Assembly: GCA_031555315.1 (NCBI GenBank) | Contig: JAVBUO010000010.1 | Span: 62,001 to 126,000, forward strand | Direction: 5' to 3' | Origin: JAVBJV01 sp031555315 | GTDB lineage: Bacteria > Pseudomonadota > Alphaproteobacteria > Acetobacterales > Acetobacteraceae | Length of the DNA: 64,000 nt | Notes under the pieces: generated by a model | The model's database searches: none | The model's input: only the letters and a program-made list of their open reading frames with translations | Told to the model about the DNA's origin: nothing | Program-made: the position numbers and the translations under genes | Shown: piece after piece, positions 1-8,340 of the stretch | Numbering within the stretch: the first letter of the stretch is position 1 | Layout of the letters: each line of letters begins with the position of its first letter

Positions 1-60
1 CACCCGAGAGATATCCCGGTGGTTCCGCAAAGAGCGGAACTGGCGGGATACACGGGGGTG
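1..60. repeat. Imperfect long inverted repeat at left window edge
   Basis: Three nested arm pairs are visible. The inner pair is GTTCCGC at 22-28 with GCGGAAC at 34-40 around the loop AAAGA. The middle pair is TATCCCG at 12-18 with CGGGATA at 44-50. The outer pair is CACCC at 1-5 with GGGTG at 56-60, one base off register. As RNA this would fold into a long hairpin. No T-run follows, so it is not a standard intrinsic terminator. The 1-184 stretch has short open frames on both strands that run off the window, but none is recognisable. It may be the tail of a neighbouring gene, a REP-like element or an mRNA 3' hairpin. Confidence 0.5.
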
Positions 61-184
61 TAATCGCGGATTACCTTGCTCTGGTTCTTTGTCTGCTGCG
101 CCTCGCCACGTGACCGGGTGATGCCGCCTGATCACGATCTGCCCTTAAAATGTCGGAAGATCCGCGCAGGAATGCGCGCCGTTG

Positions 185-481
185 CTATTCTGGCTGCATC
201 TGGATGTTGGCGCGCAGGATCAATGCCCGGCGCAGCAGAGTGATCCCCGAGCGGGTGTGTCCGTCCTGACAGAGACCGCGGCCGTCTTTGGCCAGCCGGC
301 CGGCCAGCGTTGCCGGATCCGGCTCGCGCTCGGCGATGCGGCGCGACAGTTCCAGACAATAGGCCGACGAGTCCGTGGTAACGCTGCTCGCTGTCGGGGG
401 AGAAGCCGTTTCGCCTGCCGCAATGGAGATCAGCGTCAGGGAGAAGGCCATAACAACCCAAAAGGAATGAACGACGAGCAC
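185..481 (-). CDS. Small exported protein of unknown function
   Basis: A 98-residue protein if the GTG at 481 is the start; an internal ATG at 451 would give 89 residues. The first 30 residues hold a hydrophobic stretch (FWVVMAFSLTLISIAAG) that looks like a signal peptide, followed by a Thr/Ser-rich linker and a short helical region with two Cys (SAYCLEL and GLCQDG). It lies downstream of the sensor kinase on the same strand, separated by a region holding a strong palindrome. I do not recognise the family. It could be a small periplasmic accessory of the two-component system, but that rests on position only. Confidence 0.5.
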   Translation of the reverse strand: MLVVHSFWVVMAFSLTLISIAAGETASPPTASSVTTDSSAYCLELSRRIAEREPDPATLAGRLAKDGRGLCQDGHTRSGITLLRRALILRANIQMQPE

Positions 482-520
482 AATATCTGCTCCTTGTATG
501 CCCCCACCCTATATCACAAT

Positions 521-574
521 GTATACTGACATAGTATGAAGTTCCTGTAGGAACTTCTGTAATGAACAGTATAC
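521..574. repeat. Concentric nested palindrome between sensor kinase and small exported protein
   Basis: The inner arms GAAGTTCC (538-545) and GGAACTTC (550-557) flank TGTA. The outer arms GTATACTG (521-528) and CAGTATAC (567-574) are perfect and share exactly the same centre, 547.5. The 9-base stretches between inner and outer arms do not pair. This could be an operator for two stacked dimers, or an mRNA hairpin in the sensor kinase 3' region. It is AT-rich compared with its surroundings. Confidence 0.6.
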
Positions 575-597
575 GGAAGGTGCTCGGTATATGTTTT

Positions 598-2028
598 TTA
601 CGGGCGCGCCGGAAATTGCAGGGTCGCACACAGGCCTGGATTGGCGTCGCCCAGTTCCAGCGTGCCGTTGTGTAATGCGGCGACAGCTTCGACCAGCGCC
701 AGTCCCAGCCCCGAGCCGGGGGTGTGGCGTGCCGCTTCGGCACGCCAGAAGCGCGATGTTGCCCGCGGGCGATCCTCGGGGGCGATGCCTTTACCCTGAT
801 CCTGGACGCTGATCGAGATCCGGCCGTTCTTTATCTGCGCGCTCAGGGTGACTGTCGTGCCGGATGGTGTGAACTTGACGGCGTTGTCCAGCATATTGGC
901 AACCGCCTGCGCGACAAGATTGCGGTCCCCGATGAACGGCATGACCGACGGCAGATCGGTAACGACCTTGACTTCGCGTTCCTCGGCGACGGCTTCGTAG
1001 GTTTCGGCCATGTCCAATAGAACCGGCGTCAGGTTGGTGCGTGCGAACGCGGCACGCCGCGCGCCGCTCTGAATTTCGTTGATGCGCATCAGCGCCTGGA
1101 AAACGGCGGTGATGTCGTCGAGATCCATGATGGCGCGTTCGATGTCGGCGCGCATCGTTTCCGTATCGGACAGGGATCGGGTGGATTCCTCCAGCCGGTT
1201 GCGCGCCCGGGTAATGGGGGTGCGCAGGTCGTGGGCGATGGCGTTCGAAACTTCCTGTATACCTTCCATCAACATCACGATGCGATCCAGCATGTCGTTC
1301 AGCTTGAGGGCCAGGTGGTTGATCTCGTCGCCCGTTTCCTGGGCCGGGACACGCTGTGTCAGATCGCCCGAGGCGAAGCGCTCGGCCATGACGAGAAACG
1401 GTTTCAAACGTCTGACCAGCAGACGTCTGGTCATCAGCCCGCCGAGCAGCGCCAGCAGGATGGTCAGCAGGATCGACCAGAGAATGGCCTCGCGGATCAT
1501 ATCCCGCAGGGCGGTGACGCCGGTGATGTCGCGACCGACCAGCAACAGGCTGTTGTCCGGCAACGTGCGCGCGGTGATCCGTGCCGGAACCTGCGCGCCG
1601 ACCCGCAGCACTTCGATTTCGTACCAGGAATCGGCTTCGGGGGAGACGGCGCGCGGCCATGAATCGAGATTGCCGGCCAGAAACCGGCGTTCGGGTGTGG
1701 TCAGCAGGACGATGACGCTGGCTTCGACATCTTCGGCCAGCATGTCGCGGATCCGCACCATCAGATCCTGTATGCCGCCATCGCCTTGCCAGCTTGCCTC
1801 GAGCATCTGCATATCGGCCAGGATGCTGCGGTCGATGGCGCGCTGTTGCGAACCGGCGGTGGTCCACCAGATCAGGCTGACCAGCGCCAGCGACGCGGCC
1901 GCGAACATGCAGGCGAACAGCGCCGCAAACCGGAATCCGGCGCTGCGGACCACTGTTCGCCAACTGATCGGGGCGTGAGGTGATTCGATATCGATAGCAG
2001 GCTGCGGCGAAGGATCCGGTTGCGCCAC
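598..2028 (-). CDS. Membrane sensor histidine kinase (HAMP, two-component)
   Basis: A 476-residue inner-membrane kinase that senses a signal and phosphorylates the response regulator encoded just upstream. TM1 lies at about 33-56 and TM2 at about 182-203, enclosing a periplasmic domain of about 125 residues. A HAMP linker follows, then HisKA with phospho-acceptor His266 in the motif AIAHDLRTP. The HATPase_c domain has an N box (NMLDNAVKF, about 377) and glycine boxes DQGKGI and GSGLGLALV. The start is GTG, 13 bases after the regulator stop, so the two are co-transcribed. The ligand is unknown; the periplasmic domain shows no motif that I recognise. Confidence 0.93.
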   Translation of the reverse strand: MAQPDPSPQPAIDIESPHAPISWRTVVRSAGFRFAALFACMFAAASLALVSLIWWTTAGSQQRAIDRSILADMQMLEASWQGDGGIQDLMVRIRDMLAEDVEASVIVLLTTPERRFLAGNLDSWPRAVSPEADSWYEIEVLRVGAQVPARITARTLPDNSLLLVGRDITGVTALRDMIREAILWSILLTILLALLGGLMTRRLLVRRLKPFLVMAERFASGDLTQRVPAQETGDEINHLALKLNDMLDRIVMLMEGIQEVSNAIAHDLRTPITRARNRLEESTRSLSDTETMRADIERAIMDLDDITAVFQALMRINEIQSGARRAAFARTNLTPVLLDMAETYEAVAEEREVKVVTDLPSVMPFIGDRNLVAQAVANMLDNAVKFTPSGTTVTLSAQIKNGRISISVQDQGKGIAPEDRPRATSRFWRAEAARHTPGSGLGLALVEAVAALHNGTLELGDANPGLCATLQFPARP

Positions 2029-2041
2029 GGCGTATCCGTGC

Positions 2042-2728
2042 TCAGTCGGGCACGCGCAGCATGTAGCCGGCGTTACGGACCGTATGGATCAATGCGACCG
2101 GAAACGGCCGATCGATCTTCTGGCGCAGGCGCGAGACATGCACATCGATCACGTTGGTCTGCGGGTCGAAGTGATAGTCCCAGACGCCTTCCAGCAGCAT
2201 CGTGCGTGTGACCACCTGTCCCGTGTGGCGGATCAGGAATTCCAGCAGCCGGAATTCGCGCGGTTGCAGTTCGATCCGCTGCCCGGCGCGATGCACCGTG
2301 CGGGCCAGCAGGTCCATTTCCAGATCGGCGGCGACCAGCTTGGTGTCCGGCGAATCGGACCGCGCCCGCCGCGCCAGCGCTTCCACGCGGGCCAGCAGTT
2401 CGGCGAATGCGAACGGCTTGGTCAGATAATCGTCGCCGCCGGCCTTCAGGCCTTTGACGCGTTCATCAACCTGCGACAGTGCCGAGACGATCAGTACTGG
2501 GGTTTTGTTTTCCTGGCTGCGGAGTGTCTCCAGGATCCGCAGGCCGTCAATGCCACCTGGTAACATTCTGTCGAGCAGAATGATGTCAAATGTTTCACTG
2601 GCGGCCAGAAACAGCCCGTCGCGCCCGTTATCCGCGTATTCGACGGTATGGCCGGATTCACGAAGCCCCTTCAGGATGAAGGCGGAAACTTCGGGATCGT
2701 CTTCAACGAGTAAGATTCGCATGCGCAT
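2042..2728 (-). CDS. OmpR/PhoB-family response regulator
   Basis: A 228-residue DNA-binding regulator paired with the downstream histidine kinase. The receiver domain spans about 1-120, with acidic pocket D10/D11, phospho-acceptor D53 (LLDRMLPGG) and the conserved Lys in YLTKPF near 105. The C-terminal winged helix (about 130-226) carries the typical LQPREFRLLEFL and NVIDVHVSRLRQKID segments. Two in-frame ATGs (2728 and 2722) are possible starts. It follows hrpB by 59 bases on the same strand and could be read through from it. Target genes cannot be inferred. Confidence 0.94.
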   Translation of the reverse strand: MRMRILLVEDDPEVSAFILKGLRESGHTVEYADNGRDGLFLAASETFDIILLDRMLPGGIDGLRILETLRSQENKTPVLIVSALSQVDERVKGLKAGGDDYLTKPFAFAELLARVEALARRARSDSPDTKLVAADLEMDLLARTVHRAGQRIELQPREFRLLEFLIRHTGQVVTRTMLLEGVWDYHFDPQTNVIDVHVSRLRQKIDRPFPVALIHTVRNAGYMLRVPD

Positions 2729-2787
2729 AACTCATTGTAGCCTCGAATAAAAAGAGCAGACAACCCATCCGGATGGGGGAGAGAAGC

Positions 2788-5238
2788 TCATCTTTTGTTC
2801 ATGTTACATTTACTTGGACGTTTATCGGGTGGCGGTACGATTGCGGGATTTTCAGGCCAGTCGTGCTTTGGGTACCGCCCGCGCATATCTTTGCGGGCAT
2901 CGGACCAGCCGGTTTGCCAGAACGCCGCCAGGTCGGCGGTGACGGCGATCGGGCGGCGGGCAGGGGACAGCAGGGCGAGACGCAGCGGGATACGGCCGCC
3001 GGCCAGCTTCGGCGTGGCGGTCATGCCGTAGAACATCTGCGCGCGCGCCGCGGCAAGCGGCACCGGGTGGGTATAGTCGATCGCCGCCCGCCCGCCCGGC
3101 AGGTCCAAATGGGTGGGCAGCGCGCGATCCAGGGCGCGGGCCTGTTCGTAGTCCAGCATGGACCGCAGGATCGTATGCAGATCGAGCTTGGCAAGTCCGG
3201 CGCGGTTTTTCATCCCGGCCAGATAGGGGGCGATCCAGTCGGCGAGCGTGGCCTGCAACGCGGTATCGCTCAGGTCGGGGTAGGCGGGGTCGAGCGCACG
3301 CATGAATGCAACACGCGCCTGAAACTGCCGCGCGGAATCGGTCCACGGCAGATCGGCCAGCGTGACTGATGCGGCGAGTGCGGCCGCAATATCGGCAGGA
3401 TCGCCCGCTTCGGTCTTGTCGCTCAACACCAGCGCACCGAGCCGCAGGCGGCGGCGGCGCAGCACCGATCCGTTGCTGGGGTCGACGCTGGTTTCCACGG
3501 TTTCGGTGATGCGATGCGCAAGCACGTCGGTCAGATCGTCGAGCGCGATCGGCGCAGCCATGGCGATGCGCGGCGATTTGCGCAGATCGAGCGCCGCGAC
3601 GGCGAGGAATTTTTCGCGCGCCAGAGGGTCGGCCTCGCCCAGATTGGCGCCGCCGCCGCCCGACAGGCGGAACGCGCCGCGCCCGTCGCGGTTCTGGGCG
3701 ATGCGGTCGGGGAACGCGGCGGCGATCAGGCGCGCCGTCAGTTGCGCCGTATTGCCGGCGGCGCGCGCCTCGCCGGTCTGCAAGCGGCGGCGGTATTGCT
3801 GCGCGGTGCGGCGAATGCGCGCGATCGTGCCGGGATCGCCGCCGCGCCCGGCGATCGCTTCCAGCCGCAGGGCGATATCGGCACTGCCGGCATCGCGCAG
3901 CGGGTCGCGTTCCTCCAGCAGGGCGGCGATGTCGGCGGCCAGCGCCTTCGAGGCATCGTGCTCGGCCTCCAGCATCAGCGCGGCCAGCCGCGGGTGCGCG
4001 CCGATCCGCGCCATCGCCCGTCCTGCCGCGGTGATGCGGTTGTCGTTATCCAGCGCGCCGAGGTCGCGCAGCAGGGCTTCGGCGGCGGCCAGCGCGCCGG
4101 CGGGCGGCGCATCGGGGAAGCTCAGATCGCCGGGCAGCGCGCCCCAGGACGCGCAGTCGAGCCGCAGGCCGGACAGTTCGCTGTCGAGAATCTCGGGTTT
4201 GTCGAACGGGGCCAGGCCGCGGTGCAATGCCTCGGTCCACAGCCGCACGGCGACGCCCGGTGCCTCGCGCCCGGCGCGGCCGGCGCGCTGTTCGGCGGCG
4301 GCGCGCGAGATGCGCGCGGTGACCAGCCGCGACAGGCCGGAACTGGCATCGAGCCGCGGTGTGCGCCGGAACCCGCCATCGACCACGATGCGCACCCCCG
4401 GCACGGTCAGCGATGTTTCAGCGATCGAGGTTGCGAGCACCACGCGCCGCTGGTCGGCCTGGTTCAGCGCGCGGTCCTGCGCCTCGACCGGCAGGTCGCC
4501 GTGCAGCGGCAGCACCAGCGCTGGGGCGTTGGCGAGCAGGGCCTCGGTACGGCGGATCTCGGCCATGCCGGGCAGAAAGGCGAGCACGTCGCCCGCGTCG
4601 CGGGCCAGCACCGCGCGGATCGCGGCCGCCATCGCGACGGGCAGGTCGCGCGGATCGGCGAGGTCGCGGGCGGCGTGACGGATCTCGACCGGGAACATGC
4701 GGCCGGCGCTTTCGATCACCGACGCGTCGAGCAGGGTGGACAGCCGCGCGCCGTCCAGCGTCGCCGACATGGCCAGCAGGCGCAGCTCGGGACGCAGGTT
4801 GCGTTGCAGGTCGAGGCAGAAGGCCAGCGCCAGATCGGCATCCAGCGCGCGTTCATGCACCTCGTCGAACAGCACGGCGGCGACGCCGTCCAGCCCCGGG
4901 TCGGATTGCAGGCGGCGGACCAGCAGCCCCTCGGTGATCACCTCGATCCGCGTGGCGGCGGAAACGGCGGCGTCGAGCCGGGTGCGAAAGCCGATGCGCT
5001 GGCCGACCGCCTCGTCCAGCAGCGCGGCCATGCGGCGCGCGGCGGCACGGGCGGCGACGCGGCGCGGTTCCAGCATGAGGATTTTCCCGTCGCCGCGCCA
5101 TGGTGCGGTCAGCAGGGCCAACGGCACCAGCGTGGTCTTCCCGGCGCCGGGCGGGGCGACCAGCACGGCGTTGGAGCCGCGGGCGAGCGCGTCGCCCAGG
5201 GCGGGCAGGGCGTCGGTAACGGGAAGATCAGGCAGCAT
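2788..5238 (-). CDS. hrpB: ATP-dependent helicase HrpB
   Basis: An 816-residue DEAH-box helicase of the HrpB family, close to the usual length. Walker A (APPGAGKTT) lies at about 29-36 and the DEVH Walker B motif (LFDEVHERALD) near 123. SAT-type motif III and the helicase C-terminal domain (GRAGREAPG) follow, then the HrpB-specific C-terminal region. The start is the ATG at 5238 reading MLPDLPV; the open frame continues upstream but only as low-complexity shadow sequence. A 75-bp divergent promoter region separates it from dsbD. HrpB proteins act in RNA metabolism; the precise substrate here is not known. Confidence 0.93.
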   Translation of the reverse strand: MLPDLPVTDALPALGDALARGSNAVLVAPPGAGKTTLVPLALLTAPWRGDGKILMLEPRRVAARAAARRMAALLDEAVGQRIGFRTRLDAAVSAATRIEVITEGLLVRRLQSDPGLDGVAAVLFDEVHERALDADLALAFCLDLQRNLRPELRLLAMSATLDGARLSTLLDASVIESAGRMFPVEIRHAARDLADPRDLPVAMAAAIRAVLARDAGDVLAFLPGMAEIRRTEALLANAPALVLPLHGDLPVEAQDRALNQADQRRVVLATSIAETSLTVPGVRIVVDGGFRRTPRLDASSGLSRLVTARISRAAAEQRAGRAGREAPGVAVRLWTEALHRGLAPFDKPEILDSELSGLRLDCASWGALPGDLSFPDAPPAGALAAAEALLRDLGALDNDNRITAAGRAMARIGAHPRLAALMLEAEHDASKALAADIAALLEERDPLRDAGSADIALRLEAIAGRGGDPGTIARIRRTAQQYRRRLQTGEARAAGNTAQLTARLIAAAFPDRIAQNRDGRGAFRLSGGGGANLGEADPLAREKFLAVAALDLRKSPRIAMAAPIALDDLTDVLAHRITETVETSVDPSNGSVLRRRRLRLGALVLSDKTEAGDPADIAAALAASVTLADLPWTDSARQFQARVAFMRALDPAYPDLSDTALQATLADWIAPYLAGMKNRAGLAKLDLHTILRSMLDYEQARALDRALPTHLDLPGGRAAIDYTHPVPLAAARAQMFYGMTATPKLAGGRIPLRLALLSPARRPIAVTADLAAFWQTGWSDARKDMRGRYPKHDWPENPAIVPPPDKRPSKCNMNKR

Positions 5239-5313
5239 GGACCGTCTGTAACACCGTTTACCGTGACAGGGGAGCGTATCGCGCTTTCCGGCGATCTGGG
5301 TAAAATGGGCACC

Positions 5314-7359
5314 ATGATTCGTTATCTGGCTCTGGTCGTTCTGGCGTCGTGTTCGGCGATGTTTGCGGCGCTGCCCACGGCGCACGCGGCGGAAAGCACC
5401 GCCGTGACCAGCCCGCGCGCCACGGTGACGCTGCTGACCGAGACCGACAGCATCGAACCCGGCGCCGTCTTTCGCGCCGCGCTGCGGTTCCGGCTGGCGC
5501 CCGGCTGGCACACCTACTGGTTCAACCCCGGCGACGCGGGTGGCCCGGCGGAAGCCATGTGGACGATCGGCGGTGTGCAGACCGACGGGCGGATCGACTG
5601 GCCGGCGCCGATGCGGATCCCGACCGATCCGCTGATGACGTTCGGCTATGAGGGCGAGGTGATCCTGCCGGTCACGCTGACCGCGCCCGCCACGCTGGAC
5701 GATGCGCCGGTGCTGGAAGCGCAGGCGAACTGGCTGGTCTGTGCCGATATCTGCGTGCCGGAAGACGGCACGTTCCGGATTGCGCTGCAGCGCGGGCCGG
5801 TGGCGCACAATGCGCAGGCCGATCTGTTCGCGCGCGCCGATGCGGCGTTGCCGCGTCCCGCGCCGTTTGCCGCGCGGGTGACGCGCGATCTGCGGCTGCG
5901 GATCGAAGATCCGATGATTTCGCCGCGCACGGTGCGCGATGCGTTTCTGTTCCCGTGGGAAAGCGGCGTGTTGCAGAACGCCGCGCCGCAGCGCCTGGAG
6001 GTCGGCGAAGGCTGGATGGAGCTTGGGCTGACACGCGGCGATCTGGATTTTCGCGATGAAAAGCTGAACGGCAGCGTGCTGACCCTGACCGATGGCGGCG
6101 GACAGCGCAGCGCATTTACGCTGGAACGTGTCAGCTGGGCGGAGAGTGCCGCACAGCCGCCAGCGCGGGCGGAATACACGTTCTGGACGATCGCGCTGTT
6201 TGCGTTTCTGGGCGGCCTGTTGCTGAACCTGATGCCGTGCGTGTTCCCCGTGCTGGCGATGAAGGCGGTGTCGCTGGCCAAACTGTCGGGCGCGGCGCGT
6301 GGCACGGTGCGCTGGCAGGCGCTGTCCTACACGGCGGGCGTGGTGGCCTCGTTTCTGGTGCTGGGCGGCGGGCTGATCGCGGCGCGCGCGGCAGGGGCGG
6401 TGGCAGGCTGGGGGTTCCAGTTCTCGTCGCCGGTGTTCATCGCCTGTGCGGCCTGGCTGATGGTGGCGGTGGGGCTGTCGCTGTCAGGGGTGTTTCATGT
6501 CGAGGGAACGGGCGCCGGACAGGCGTTGACGCAGCGGCACGGACATGCGGGGTCGTTTTTCACCGGCGTGCTCGCCGTGGTGGTGGCCAGCCCGTGTACC
6601 GCGCCGTTCATGGCGACGGCGCTGGGCGCCGCCCTGGTGATGCCGCCGGTATTGGCGCTGGGCGTGTTCGCCGCGCTGGGGCTGGGGCTGGCGGCGCCTT
6701 ATGCGCTGCTGGGGATCGTGCCCGCACTGGCGCGGCTGTTGCCGAAGCCGGGGGCGTGGATGGAACGGCTGAAGCAGGTGCTGGCGTTTCCGATGTACGG
6801 CGCGGCGGTATGGCTGGTCTGGGTATTGAGTCAGGTGGCGGGGCCGGACGGTGTGCTGACGGCAGGCGTGGGCATCGTGCTGGTGGCGTTCGCCGCCTGG
6901 CTGTGGGGGATCGGCGGGCTGTGGCCGCGCGGGCTGGCGCTGGCGGCGCTGGCCGGAATGCTGGCGCTGCTGCCGTCGCTGAACGCAGCCGCATCCGCCG
7001 CGGCACCGGCGGCCGAGCGGAGAGAAGGCGTGGAACCGTTCAGTGCCGCGCGTCTGGCCGCGTTGCGTGCCGAGGGCAAGCCGGTGTTCGTCGACATGAC
7101 GGCGGCGTGGTGCGTGACGTGCCTGGTGAACGAGCGCGTGGCCATCAATGTCGACTCGGTGCGTGCGGCGTTCGCGCAGCAAGGCATCGTCATGCTGCGC
7201 GGCGATTGGACGCGCCAGGATCCCGCGATCACCGAATTCCTGCGTGCGCACGGGCGCGATGGCGTGCCGTTCTATCAGTTCTATCCTGCCGGCGGCAGCA
7301 CGCCGGTGGAATTGCCGCAGGTACTGACACCGGGCATTGTGCTGGACGCGATACGTTGA
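5314..7359 (+). CDS. dsbD: Protein-disulfide reductase DsbD (thiol:disulfide interchange)
   Basis: A 681-residue membrane protein that carries reducing equivalents from cytoplasmic thioredoxin to the periplasm. A signal peptide (about 1-26) precedes an N-terminal Ig-like DsbD-alpha domain with a Cys pair near 143 and 147 (VCADICVP). The membrane domain follows at about 290-530, with the two transport cysteines in LMPCVFP (about 309) and VASPCTAP (about 428). The C-terminal thioredoxin-like domain has WCVTC near 600. All three redox Cys pairs are present. ATG 5314 is preferred over 5305 because it gives a cleaner signal peptide. It is followed after 11 bases by an HtrA-like gene. Confidence 0.94.
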   Translation: MIRYLALVVLASCSAMFAALPTAHAAESTAVTSPRATVTLLTETDSIEPGAVFRAALRFRLAPGWHTYWFNPGDAGGPAEAMWTIGGVQTDGRIDWPAPMRIPTDPLMTFGYEGEVILPVTLTAPATLDDAPVLEAQANWLVCADICVPEDGTFRIALQRGPVAHNAQADLFARADAALPRPAPFAARVTRDLRLRIEDPMISPRTVRDAFLFPWESGVLQNAAPQRLEVGEGWMELGLTRGDLDFRDEKLNGSVLTLTDGGGQRSAFTLERVSWAESAAQPPARAEYTFWTIALFAFLGGLLLNLMPCVFPVLAMKAVSLAKLSGAARGTVRWQALSYTAGVVASFLVLGGGLIAARAAGAVAGWGFQFSSPVFIACAAWLMVAVGLSLSGVFHVEGTGAGQALTQRHGHAGSFFTGVLAVVVASPCTAPFMATALGAALVMPPVLALGVFAALGLGLAAPYALLGIVPALARLLPKPGAWMERLKQVLAFPMYGAAVWLVWVLSQVAGPDGVLTAGVGIVLVAFAAWLWGIGGLWPRGLALAALAGMLALLPSLNAAASAAAPAAERREGVEPFSAARLAALRAEGKPVFVDMTAAWCVTCLVNERVAINVDSVRAAFAQQGIVMLRGDWTRQDPAITEFLRAHGRDGVPFYQFYPAGGSTPVELPQVLTPGIVLDAIR

Positions 7360-7370
7360 ACAGGGAAGAC

Positions 7371-8330
7371 ATGCCAGACTGGTCGATTCCGGAAAAACTC
7401 CGCCCGGATGCAACGCGCTGCGGGTTCGATCTCGGGCGGGTGCTGTCGGCGGTGGTGGCGATCAGCGCGTACGTGCCGGCCGATGCCCATACGGCCGAGA
7501 CGCTGGGGACAGAACGGTCGGGCAACGGCGCGGTGATCCGCGAAGATGGGCTGATCGTGACGATGGCCTATCTGGTGCTGGAAGCCGAGGCGATCTGGAT
7601 CACCACGCACGACAAGCGGGCCTTGCAGGGGTTCGTGGTGGGGGTCGATTCCGCCAGCGGCCTGGCACTGGTGCAGGTGCTGGGCAAGGTGACGCTGCCG
7701 GCGATCGAGATCGGCGATGCCGGTCGCGTGCGGGTGGGATCGCCGGTGATTCTGGCCGCGGCAGGCGGGCGGGCGCATGCGGTCAGCGCCGAGGTGACGG
7801 CGCGGCAGGAATTCGCGGGATACTGGGAATATCTGCTGGAGGACGCACTGCTGACAGCGCCCGCGCATCCCGCCTGGGGCGGGGCGGCGCTGATCGACGT
7901 GCAGGGCAAGCTGGTGGGGATCGGCTCGCTGGTGCTGCAGGAAGGCGGCAACCAGCAGGACATGAACATGGTGGTGCCGGTCAATCATCTGCAGGCAGTG
8001 ATGGAAACGCTGTTGCAAACCGGCCGGGGCCCCGACCCGCAGCGCCCCTGGCTGGGCGTCTATGCGGCGGAACAGGATGATCAGGTGGTGATCGTCGGGC
8101 TGGTCATGCGCGGGCCCGCGGATCAGGCCGGGATGAAGACCGGTGATCGGGTGGTTTCGGTCGGTGCGCGGCCTATTCTGTCGCTGCCAGATTTCTGGCG
8201 CGCGGTCTGGGCGCGCGGTGCGGCGGGGGCCGAGGTTGCGGTCACCGTGGAACGCAACGGTCGGACGCGCGAGCTGCGTGTACAGAGCGGCGACCGAACG
8301 GCGTTTCTGAAAGCGCCGTCGGTGCACTGA
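7371..8330 (+). CDS. Catalytically dead HtrA-like (S1C) protein with PDZ domain
   Basis: A 319-residue protein with the HtrA fold pattern: an S1C-like domain (about 25-215) and a C-terminal PDZ domain (about 225-310, GPADQAGMKTGDRVVSV). The catalytic positions are replaced. The usual TNNHVV is TMAYLV, the Asp of the DPxSDLAL motif is Gly in DSASGLALVQV, and GNSGG becomes AWGGAA with no Ser. No signal peptide or membrane helix is evident at the N-terminus. It sits directly behind dsbD, suggesting co-expression. I infer a binding or scaffold role rather than proteolysis. Similar inactive homologues are, to my recollection, widespread in alphaproteobacteria. Confidence 0.85.
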   Translation: MPDWSIPEKLRPDATRCGFDLGRVLSAVVAISAYVPADAHTAETLGTERSGNGAVIREDGLIVTMAYLVLEAEAIWITTHDKRALQGFVVGVDSASGLALVQVLGKVTLPAIEIGDAGRVRVGSPVILAAAGGRAHAVSAEVTARQEFAGYWEYLLEDALLTAPAHPAWGGAALIDVQGKLVGIGSLVLQEGGNQQDMNMVVPVNHLQAVMETLLQTGRGPDPQRPWLGVYAAEQDDQVVIVGLVMRGPADQAGMKTGDRVVSVGARPILSLPDFWRAVWARGAAGAEVAVTVERNGRTRELRVQSGDRTAFLKAPSVH

Positions 8331-8340
8331 GCGGCGCGGT

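Noticed and set aside
1..60. Integron attC site
   Set aside because: The palindrome ends do not carry the RYYYAAC / GTTRRRY core sites in the right orientation, and no integron integrase or cassettes are present.
538..557. Resemblance of GAAGTTCC...GGAACTTC to FRT recombinase arms
   Set aside because: The spacer is only 4 bases, not the FRT core, and FRT belongs to a yeast plasmid. The similarity is limited to 8-base arms and is likely coincidence.
3362..4678. Long open frames opposite and beside hrpB
   Set aside because: High-GC shadow frames rich in Arg/Ala/Ser, without motifs, overlapping a well supported helicase gene.
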